In this document: positions 56,201 through 64,000 of the stretch, piece by piece
Layout: the number at the start of each line of letters is the position of its first letter
Position numbering within the stretch: position 1 is the first letter of the stretch
Origin: Klebsormidium nitens
Lineage: Eukaryota > Streptophyta > Klebsormidiophyceae > Klebsormidiales > Klebsormidiaceae
Length of the DNA stretch: 64,000 bases
Assembly: GCA_000708835.1 (NCBI GenBank)
Contig: DF237276.1
Coordinates: 1 to 64,000 of the forward strand
Reading direction: 5' to 3'
Notes under the pieces: model-generated
The model's input: the letters and a program-made list of their open reading frames with translations, nothing else
Database searches by the model: none
Told to the model about the DNA's origin: nothing
Made by a program: the position numbers and the translations under genes

Positions 56201-56361
56201 CATCTGATTCCTCCCCTTCTTTGTTTCTGCAGCAAGTTCTTCTCCAATTCGGAAAGGTGGGTAACGACATGTTCACTATGGACTACCGCTACCCACTTTC
56301 GGCGTTCCAGGCGTTTGCAATCTGCCTCAGCAGTTTTGACACCAAGCTGGCATGCGAGTGA
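50213..56361 (+). CDS. TLP: Tubby-like F-box protein
   Basis: Six exons, 50213..50473, 52399..52486, 53260..53389, 54342..54604, 55424..55812 and 56233..56361. All phases agree: 419 aa, typical of plant TLPs. The F-box (about aa 18-62, [15 protein letters not shown] ... [16 protein letters not shown]) should bind SKP1-like proteins. The Tubby domain (about aa 88-419) has [48 protein letters not shown] (region of the PIP2-binding basic residues), [15 protein letters not shown] and the terminal signature [15 protein letters not shown]. Plant TLPs sit on the plasma membrane through PIP2 and move on signalling. A Pro/Ser-rich loop in exon 5 is usual for the family. The 1.9 kb first intron holds nothing recognisable. 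Three intron edges carry tandem duplications. Confidence 0.95.
53143..53259 (+). repeat. tandem copy of the TLP exon 3 acceptor region
   Basis: The last 37 bases of intron 2 (GCGTAAAGTACACCATTTTGA ... CTGCGCGTTTTGCAG region) are echoed at about 53145-53187 (GCATAAAGTGCACCCTTGTGA, CTCCGCGTGCGTTTCCAAG). The upstream copy ends in AAG rather than CAG. Spacing is about 76 bases. Confidence 0.65.
53824..54365 (+). repeat. four to five tandem copies of TLP exon 4 start and acceptor
   Basis: The true start CCAG|GTCCAACTTTCTGGGCACC (exon 54342) is preceded by CCCAG|GTTCAACTTTATGGGC (53999), CCCAG|GTCCAATCTTCTGGGG (54117) and CCCAG|GTCCAACTTTTTTGGC (54200). A weak relic CCCAG|GTCCGATG lies at 53831. 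All keep a pyrimidine tract and AG, but reading frames are broken or end in stops. Spacing runs about 80-170 bases. Confidence 0.9.
55150..55500 (+). repeat. three tandem copies of TLP exon 5 start
   Basis: The exon start (55424, [19 protein letters not shown]) is copied at about 55262-55345 with CTGCAG|TAGAGGTGGACATGCCC and GTCCGAGCCGGTAGTGGCCG. An older copy lies at about 55155-55206 (GAGGAGGCTTCCGAGC, ACCGTTAATACCCCTCAC). The middle copy opens with an in-phase stop or shift and cannot replace the real exon. Confidence 0.88.
55884..55936 (+). repeat. 26-bp direct repeat in TLP intron 5
   Basis: GCATTCCTGAGCGTG followed by GTTCGAATC/CTTCGGATC occurs twice in succession. The GGTTCGAATC resembles a tRNA B box, but no tRNA fold surrounds it. 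Confidence 0.75.
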
Positions 56362-58602
56362 GGGCTGCTGGTGTACAAGCATAAGCCTCGAGTACAAAAG
56401 TGTCAATCCTGTACATTTCGGAAGTCTAAACATAGTCGAGGGCAGCTCTTCTTGCATCGCCTGGGCTTGGCGGGGCTTGAAAGGGCAGCCCGAACGGGCA
56501 TACTTTTGGTCGAAGTGCGAAAAAGGCCGTAGAATAGAAAGTTTCAAGGCTCCGCCGTTTAGTCGAGAGTTGGCCTAGTCACTGTAGTCATGGGCTTTGG
56601 CGTTTTGGGTACAGTCGGTGGTTGTGGATACGACGAACTCGGTATCCCAAAACAGTCACGTCGATGTCAGTGTGTCTCGTCAGTCAGACCGGCTATTATA
56701 GGCGAGCAGCATTAGTAAATGTCCATTGACATAGTTACTGCATACTGAGCTGGCCCTGCAGCCCATGCTTGGCCTCAAAGTTTACACTTGTTCAGACAGC
56801 GTTTGCCGTTCCCTGGCTCACTGTGTAACAATCTTTCGTGTTCAACTTCAGTGGGTGGCATGCGCTAGCTAGCTAGCTCAAAACAACGCCAGCTAAGTTT
56901 CAGTGGAGACTGTATCGAGCTTGCATGTTGCATGCAGTGGGCGGCCCGCACTGCAGTTAATCATGCAAGATCAGGTAACTGGCATGGTGCGTTAAGTAAT
57001 TTCGATTTTGAAGTTCACTTGGATGCGGATCAGTCGCCCTATTAACTTAGGGGTAGCTTAACGTACTAGCTAAATTCTCCGAAGTTTGTGCCGGCTTCTT
57101 TTCCGCTTCACCCGGATGCAATGTCAGGCCGCGCCGGTGCTGCCAGTCTTGCGTATTGAACCACATCATATATCTAATTAGTTTGTTATCAAAGTGACGG
57201 TCCCGGTCCGATTGAGCGGAGTTTAACTAGCTAGCAATATGTTCGGGCGGCCAGTACGCTGAATTTCAGGATCAGCTGGCACGTCCAATCGCCGCGCCGC
57301 GCTCAAAATGTCATTTAATTATGGAATGTGATATATGTGTTTCAGTGTATATCCAACCGTCGGCATGGATGGCGGCGCCGGGATTATCGAATCGATCGTA
57401 CTCCTGCTCGATCGTGCAAATAGCTGCGTTTTGTAGTATAAAACTTTCAATACGTTTTCAGATATACGATCAATATCGTATCACTCAAAGATTCGTGTAC
57501 CATCATTAGAAGCATCTCAGTGGCCTATACATAAATTAATTTGGCTACAGCGCGTTAGTATTTGAAAAGAGACCATTGCTCCGCAGATCGAGGGGCCAAA
57601 GCGGCGGCCGCCATGTATGACCGTATTGTCGAACTCCATGTATCCGACAATGATGGAGGGATCATGGCAAGGGCTTTTCATCGACTCACATGCTATGATT
57701 TTTTAAATCGTGGTGCAGCTCATGAATATGGGCGCGGGCCCATGTCATGGCATCGGGCCCACTAGCAGGCTGGCGGCGCTTCAGAAGTAGTCGGGCCGTC
57801 TCAGTGCAGCAATCTGATCCCCCGCCCAGGCTGTCCTGGACTCCGAAAGGCGCCACCGCAAAACTTTATCTAGGCTCTCAATCCCATGCAATTGCTGCCG
57901 CCGGGCCAGTACGTAACCGTCCACATCATGAAGCCACAGCTTTCATGGCACTGGCTTTCTATGAAACCGGCCAGGATGATGCCGTCATATCAGGCCGGTT
58001 CAGATAACGCCACAGATCTTTGAAAAGGGTCAAGCTAACGGTCATGCAAGTCCTGCCCAAATCTAATGATTGGTTGCGTGCAATCTCACTTCATGCTCTT
58101 GAGCGGATTTGGTACAGGGGTTTCTGCCATGATATGCGGCATGTACACGATTGGATGGTCCCAGTGCGAAAGTACGTGGCACATGCACAGATTGGTTATG
58201 CACAAAGCCGCGCCCGATTCAGGCGGGTACTAAGTGCCATACATGAGGGCGTTAAAAAAGCACATAATTTGCCTGCCAGACATGCTCGTTGCTTCAGTAT
58301 ATAAGATCTCAGCTCCAACTCAAAACGAACTCAAGCCTGTCTGTGAGATAAGCTCCTCGTTTAATCTCAACAATTAGTACTCTTTAGAGAGGCGTTGAGA
58401 AGGACCATACTCGGAAACGGTCCAGGGCGGCCAAGTAATGTTTCAACGACTTGAAAGCTAAGACTATAGTCATCTTTTACATTGGGAAAGCTTATTGAGA
58501 TGGTATACTGTTTTCAGACTTTTCCATCTCGTGCCGGTAACATACGCGGTTCACAAACGGTACCAACCGAAATTGTTCGACCGGTATCTTTGATATATGA
58601 CA
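56362..58602. other. intergenic region between convergent TLP and coiled-coil genes
   Basis: It holds the 3' flanks of both genes. From 56850 to 58300 the sequence is full of short palindromes (GCTAGCTAGCTAGCT at about 56863, GCATGC, CGATCGTA). No coding or RNA gene was recognised. Confidence 0.5.
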
Positions 58603-61600
58603 TCACCGCATGTGCTGGCGGTCCCAGTGGCTCGCCGACAAGGGCCTCGCCCGGTCTTCTTCGATCTCCTGCTGCTTCCGCTGCCGCGCCATCTCATTCC
58701 GCAAGGCGACCAACTGCAACGGAACAAAACAATCTTGTTGGATAGCTAGGAAGTTGGAACAATCTTGTTGTCAACGGATCAAATCGTCCGTTCCGCGAAA
58801 GCTAATTGGATATGTGGAGTGAGTTGCTCAAGGATTGGGTTTCACGCGAGAGTAAGCCGACTCAGAGCTCTTCGCCAAGCTCGTGTTCTCCTGTCCCGCT
58901 CTGCCTTCTGCTTTTAATCCCTTGCAATCCAACCTATATACTAAACCGAATCGTCTTGGTTTCAAACGGTCGGAGGGAATCTATTTGTTTTCAAGATGGG
59001 AAACTACATTCTGAATTACAAACTTCGCAAGGGAATGCTCGACCTTTGGAAGGGACTGCTCGGCTTCTGATCATGACCCCACCAACGGAAGCTTCGTTTC
59101 TGAACCACAATGGATGAGGTCGCCTCGCAAAGTCAACGAAGTGAAGTGCTTGGTTACAGGATTTGCGCAAACGGAGAAGCCTAGACTCCTTTTTCGACGA
59201 AGAAGCCTTGACTCCTTCTTCGACCCCGTTTGATCTGACAAATCGACCCCGGTTTGATCTGACAAAACGAACGCTATCGCGACAACTTATCTGCACTGAT
59301 AATCACCAACGCCTTTTCCCTATCTTCTTCTTCTCAGTCCTCCTCTAGCGGGATCATTGCGCGAGAAGAATTGAAACAAGATGCATACAACACTTCGTCC
59401 GCACCTTCTTGTTTTCCTCCATGACCTGTTTGAGGTAGTCCCGCTTCTCGCGCGCTTGCCGCTCCTCCTCGCGCGTCGCGACCTCGTCAGAGAACTTGGC
59501 GCCGCGCGCCTCCTCGAAAACCGCCATCTCGCGCTCTGCTTCCGCCAATTTCATCTCCTCCTTGAGACGCAGCTGAGCTTCCATCACGCTACGTACTTCG
59601 GATCTGCAGTCACATATGTGACGCTTAGATATACAAATAATGCGTTGGAAAAAGGGGACATTTTACGTTTGTAGAATGATGCTTGGTGGGTTCTGCTCCT
59701 CCTTGAGACGCAGCTGGGCTTCCATCACGCTACGTACCTTGGATCTGCAGAGTCACATATACGACGTTTAGGGATACACTTGTTCATTTGGAAGAAGCGG
59801 AAACTGTTTGTTCGTAGAATGTTGCTTGGGGGGTTCTGCGCCTCCTTGAACACGCAGCTGAATTTCCATCACGCCGCGCACTTCGGACCTGCGAAAAGAC
59901 AAACATCAGTTCATATTTCACAGTGTTCGCTTCGCGAAAAGCGTAGAAACGGATAAAATCATAACATTGGTCGCTTCCGCTTCTCGTTGAAACGGAGCTG
60001 AGCTTCCATCACGCTGCGAATCTGCGCAGAAACAGATAAGTCTGTACAAGGGTCAGATATTGCCGCAAAGAAGCGCAACCCTTTCGATTGTAGCATGAGA
60101 GTGGGTGGGTAAGGTCCGCTCCTCCTTGAGGCGCAGCTGTGCTTCACGCTGCGCACCTTGCACCCGGAAAAAGGAAGGGGGGAAAAGATGTAACTATGTA
60201 AGCATATCAAGAAAGTTGCTTCAAGAGAAGCAAGGAACCAAGGAGTGTCGAGAATAACAGGATACTATACGTGTAAAATCCGGTCCTCCTTGACATCCGG
60301 CTGGGCTTCTATCACGCTGCGCCACTCGGACCGGGCTCGGACCATACTCGGATCCTGGGAATCCTGCTTTGCGGAACCACGTGGGCGGTTTCCGTTTGGC
60401 TTGAAGCCCCCTTGCTTGCGGCTGATAGCAGAGGACAGGAAACTTTTGAGCTGTGGCAGTTACTCTCGACTTCGACGCACGATTCACGTAGAGAGTACGT
60501 TTGCTGCGTCGTGAGAAGCCCGCTCCTATTCAGACCTAAGTTTTCAAAGCTCGGGTAATTCACCAGCAAACAAGAGCATGTCTCTCGGACTCCACTTTTC
60601 GGACCCATCACAAGCGACTCGACGTCCAGTTTCCTTCGAAAGCAAAGTTAGGACCTGTGAATTTAGCAAAAGGTTGCTGAATGGAAAGAAACGCTGCCAA
60701 CCCGTAGCCCCGTATCCCCGTCAACAACAGCTAGATAAGATCTCGTATTGAAATGCGGCTTTGTCTTCCGCAACCACCTGCGTCACTAATCTCACAACAG
60801 TTGCAGAGAGGACTCACTGTTTCAAGAATTTGTCGTCCTTTTCGGGCGCGATGGACTTGCGCAGCTCGCTCTCGACGATCCGGTACTTCTCGCTCTTGGC
60901 CTTCAGCGCTGCCACGTGGGCATCGTGCTCCTTGTCGATGTTCTGCACGACATCCAGATTCCATCCTTTTTGGACACAGGATTAATACCAAGGAGACACA
61001 GATTTGTCAAGCAGACGGGATTTTGTATTTTCCAAAAATCAAAACAGCTCCTCTTCTGATGCAGAAACTTTTGGTCCGTCCAGAATATGCCTCAGTTGTG
61101 CGTTGATCAAGAGTCCTTCCCCCATGCAGGCTGCGTAACATCAAAAAGGTCATCCGTGCTTCTTGTGACTAGAAGGAGCTGGTAAGTAATCACAGGTGGC
61201 TGTACCTCTGCGTTCTTGTCAGCACCTACGGTTGACTTTAAAAGCTGGTCAATACCAGGCTCGTCTACTCTCAATGGAACGGGCTTTAGCTCTCTATAAA
61301 AACTCTATGGCTCAGGGATGTCTCGGAAAAACTTGAGAAACATCGTCATCAGCTGATGCTTTCAAAGTGATGTTGGGGCTGAGCTCTTGTGGGCTCGTAT
61401 GAGCTGTTTTCAGCACAAGTGCAAGGGTTTGCACATGCAGAACAAAATGCTGTAAATAAGCCATCCTTTCCACTCAAAGCTGTTCCGAATCGAGCTCATA
61501 AGAACCTTTTATTCTCCTGTTCTCTTCAATATAGCGGGAGGCCATAAAAGTGGGGCGATAGGAAGAGGTAAGGCTTAGCCTCTGTTGAAGAAAGCCCTCT

Positions 61601-61809
61601 CAAAAGTACTTGGCAGTGATTGGACACACATTGAGGCGTAAAGAGGCCACTCTGTGTATCACCAAGCATTTTAAAAAAAGAGAGCATAAGTAGTCGCTGT
61701 TCTGGAACAGGCAGCAATGATGACGTCAGTGCGATCTCACCTGCTGGTTAGTCTGCGATTGGGGCCGCTTTGGCCGCAGCAAAATGCTCTGCCGCGCGCT
61801 GCTCGTCAT
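58603..61809 (-). CDS. small conserved-looking coiled-coil protein, unknown function
   Basis: Four exons, complement(58603..58713, 59405..59603, 60818..60942, 61741..61809), meet in perfect phase and give 167 aa. The start is MTSSARQSILLRPKRP. Residues about 24-155 are highly charged and helical (KEHDAHVAALKAKSEKYR, LRKSIAPEKDDKFLK, VMEAQLRLKEEMKLAEAERE, ATREEERQAREKRDYLKQ), a near-continuous coiled coil. The end is RARPLSASHWDRQHMR. I do not recognise the family. The size and Glu/Arg-rich helix are reminiscent of small ciliary or cytoskeletal coiled-coil proteins, which is only a suggestion. Splice sites are good (CAG|GTGAGA, ACA|GTGAGT) except AAG|GTGCGG after exon 3. Intron 2 contains a six-copy array of the exon 3 start. 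Confidence 0.75.
59560..60345 (-). repeat. six tandem copies of the coiled-coil exon 3 start and acceptor
   Basis: On the minus strand the unit reads (C)AG|ATCCGAAGTACGTAGCGTG and then codes VMEAQLRLKEE. The functional copy is at 59566-59606. Decayed copies follow upstream in the intron at about 59697-59756, 59840-59893, 59977-60025, 60117-60165 and 60283-60345. Spacing is about 135-165 bases. Four decoys keep an AG at the exon border. Similarity falls with distance from the exon. Confidence 0.93.
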
Positions 61810-62576
61810 GTTGAAATCCTTTTACTTTTGCCTTCAGCGAGTAGATAGTCTTGGTGACGTGGCACCAAAACCTTCTCTGGCAAGAAAGATGTTCAGCGGG
61901 ATTGTTCAGCGGGCATGCAGAGTTCTGCGCACGGTCAGCTTTGGCATAGAGATCAAACAGTCACTAGGCTTTTGATAGCCCCAGCAACAAGAATAATTGC
62001 TCAACGTGGGTTAAAACCCTGCTCCAAAAGTAAAGTGAGCCCTTGAACCCAGCCTTCTTCCTGGCTAGTCAAGAAGGCTGAAGCAGGAAGCTTTGGCCTA
62101 CAAACAATCACTCAAATGCGTTGGGCATCGAGGCTGAGAATCTTCCCTTGCTTTGAAAGAGGAGCACTGATGCAAACGTGAATGCTCTCTCATTTCAAAG
62201 CCGGATGGCATTAATTACAATTCTTTTATCATGCGTATTGCTGGCACCGGTCGCAGCGTGCAACGAGTGCTTGTACATACATCAGCAGATGTCAACAATC
62301 GCTTCTAGTACCTACTACCTGCTAGTACTATTAGGTACCCAATGGACTCAAGAATGTGCATGTGCAGAGCGTTTGACCGTGCGCTTGGCGCTGCACGGTA
62401 TTCGCGTACGGCGTTCGCACGAAGTTGATACTTATGGTTCAACTTCATCGACGGTGCCCGTACTTCCATACAAGTATCGGACGGCCAGATCTCGCACACA
62501 TATATGCGCGCGCCGAGCGGACGGGTCCGAGACCCTAGAACAGGAGCGCACATGCAATTAGGTAGGTATGTATTTT

Positions 62577-62613
62577 GGAGCACTATTATATCATTGGAGT
62601 ACTATTATATCAT
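62577..62613. repeat. two direct copies of GGAGyACTATTATATCAT
   Basis: An 18-base AT-rich unit is repeated at 19-base spacing in the intergenic region. TATA-like content could matter for a promoter, but this is unproven. Confidence 0.9.
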
Positions 62614-63072
62614 ACCGTACGTCGAGACAGCTTTCGCAAAGAACTCTTTTGCTAGATTGCATGCGGCGTTCAAGCTCCAGTGCCAGACTTTATGCGCCAG
62701 CGCACTCATAAGCAGTCGCTCTCAGCTCACAGATTGCTCGTATCGAGCTCAGATGGTTTATGGAAGAGCATGACCCGAACTCAGGCTATGTTTCTTGGTA
62801 GCTAGTATCAATTGTCCAACGAGGTCGGCATTAGAGACGCTGTAGAAGGGGGGACTTTTTGAGAAGGCTAGCATGCAGAAGGAGGAACAAGATAACAAAC
62901 TTATCTACCATTTTACCGTGTACATGTGTATGAAGAACAAGTTCGTCCACTAAGCTGCAAACCTGGTTTCCATCAAATCAGAAGCAATGCTGACACAATA
63001 GCACCAGGCAACGCTGCAAGCAGACCCTGTAAATTCCACAGCGGTTGAGTTACAGCTCCCCATATCCGCAGC

Positions 63073-63106
63073 TTGATCCTTTGATCCTTTGATTCCTTTG
63101 ATCCAC
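63073..63106. repeat. TTGATCCTT microsatellite
   Basis: About four imperfect nine-base units lie 100-135 bases before the start codon of the last gene. Confidence 0.9.
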
Positions 63107-63206
63107 TAATTCAATGCAGTGAGGCTGCTCAGTCTGCATTTCAATGCTTGCATTTCTTTAGCTAGGTAGCCCATCTCAGTTTTGAGCTCGAATAAGGACC
63201 GCCAAA

Positions 63207-64000
63207 ATGGAACCACAGAGCTCAAAAACGCTTTTGACGGAGGTGACGCGCAGTCAGAGCCAGCAGGGGAAGCAGAAGCGAGCGTTCATGACGGCCCTGC
63301 GGCACACCTTCAAGTACGACAGCCTGGCAGCGGATGCTGACGTCACCTCGGACAGCGACGATGCGGCGAGCTCCCCCGCTGACGACCGGAGGCGAGCGTT
63401 ACCAAAAGAAATGAGCGGTCCAATGGGAAGCGGGAAAGGGCCCCCGGTGGCGGAGGGGGATGGACTGAAAGTGCAGCATTTGAGCAGAGTGCAGAGCAGG
63501 AGGGAGTCGCGGATGTCGACAGCAGGGACACGTGGCAGGCTGTCAGTGGCCTGGCAAGATGAGTTGGAGCCGAGACGGAGCTCGGAGGGGGGTGGTGAGA
63601 AGCGGAGGCCCGCTAGTGAGAGCTCTGGGGTGCGGGGACTAAGGGAGAGTTCGGCGTCGGAGTTTGATCTTCCCCCAGAAGGGAGCGGTTTGAGAGACCG
63701 GCGGAGGGGTGGATCGTCTGGGGATCTGCAAGCGGTTGTCCGGCGGTCCGAAAAGTGGTCGAGTGAAAAGTCTGACAATGGGCGGTCCGATGGGGTCAGG
63801 CGGTCCGATGGGTCCAGAAACGGGTGGTCCGAAAATAGTCAGTCCAAAGTGTCCGAAGAAAGGCGCTCTGACCAGTCTGGAAACGGCGGGTTTACAAGGT
63901 CCAATGGCAGGCGGTGCAAGTTGTCCGAAAAGGGGCGCTCCAAAAGGTCCGGAAGCCGGCGGTCCGAAGGGTCCGAAAAAGGAAAGCCCGAACTACGTTC
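63207..64000 (+). CDS. low-complexity Ser/Arg/Gly-rich protein, 5' part only
   Basis: An open frame starts at ATG 63207 (context CCAAAATGG) and stays open to the window edge, 264 codons. The first 50 residues look ordered and basic (KTLLTEVTRSQSQQGKQ, RAFMTALRHTFKYDSLAA), followed by an acidic DVTSDSDD patch. The rest is disordered, with repeating RRSDG/RRSEG/SEKG units coded by GGTCCGA-like DNA. I do not recognise the family. Codon content and G-rich coding strand resemble the low-complexity exons of ATG2 and POLQ, so it is probably a true exon. Later exons would be needed to name it. Confidence 0.65.
   Translation, partial: MEPQSSKTLLTEVTRSQSQQGKQKRAFMTALRHTFKYDSLAADADVTSDSDDAASSPADDRRRALPKEMSGPMGSGKGPPVAEGDGLKVQHLSRVQSRRESRMSTAGTRGRLSVAWQDELEPRRSSEGGGEKRRPASESSGVRGLRESSASEFDLPPEGSGLRDRRRGGSSGDLQAVVRRSEKWSSEKSDNGRSDGVRRSDGSRNGWSENSQSKVSEERRSDQSGNGGFTRSNGRRCKLSEKGRSKRSGSRRSEGSEKGKPELR

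Larger units (their letters stand above)
61810..63206. other. shared upstream region of the coiled-coil gene (-) and the last gene (+)
   Basis: The two starts diverge across 1.4 kb, which must hold both promoters. Minor simple repeats occur at 62577-62613 and 63073-63106. Palindrome-rich sequence lies at 62330-62520. No other gene was seen. Confidence 0.5.

Noticed and set aside
59560-60345. CRISPR-like array of evenly spaced repeats
   Set aside because: The units are 135-165 bases, decay gradually, and match the start of a coding exon. Spacers are also similar between units. This is tandem duplication in a eukaryotic intron.

Overview
The window is nuclear DNA of a green plant, most likely a streptophyte alga. 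Evidence: split genes with GT-AG introns mostly of 300-600 bases, GC-rich exons, a plant-type F-box plus Tubby gene, ATG2, a helicase-polymerase fusion of the POLQ/TEBICHI type, and a secreted protein with a plant root-cap/LEA-like domain. Gene density is roughly one per 8 kb. Klebsormidium-like algae would fit, but the species cannot be proven from the sequence alone. No rRNA, convincing tRNA, CRISPR array, intact transposon or viral gene was seen.

Layout: (1) 2255-7991 (+), a secreted seven-bladed kelch propeller joined to a root-cap/LEA-like domain, with a one-base frameshift in the propeller. (2) 10017-23200 (-), ATG2, nine exons, 2,914 codons, every splice phase consistent. (3) 23774-25626 (+), a C2-like protein divergent from ATG2. 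(4) 27354-28715 (-), NTF2, two exons, 122 aa. (5) 29373-48731 (+), DNA polymerase theta, 21 exons, 3,086 aa, divergent from NTF2. (6) 50213-56361 (+), Tubby-like F-box protein, six exons, 419 aa. (7) 58603-61809 (-), a small coiled-coil protein, four exons, 167 aa. (8) 63207-64000 (+), the 5' part of a low-complexity protein running off the window.

The genes are not one pathway: autophagy lipid transfer, nuclear import, DNA end joining, membrane/ubiquitin signalling and wall/secretion functions sit side by side. What links them is DNA structure. At nine intron edges, a segment of about 40-165 bases at or across the splice site (usually exon edge plus adjoining intron) is repeated in tandem, two to six times. 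The copy attached to the exon body stays coding and the others decay inside the intron. The arrays lie in ATG2, POLQ (four), the Tubby-like gene (three) and the coiled-coil gene (a six-copy array). Similar short tandem duplications also occur in one plain intron and one intergenic stretch, so the process looks general, with selection keeping only copies that splicing removes. A second shared signature is short in-frame repeats built on TCGGAC/GGACGG-type motifs inside exons of ATG2, POLQ and the last gene.

Exon boundaries were inferred by eye from splice consensus, reading phase and recalled family conservation. No alignment or transcript was available.
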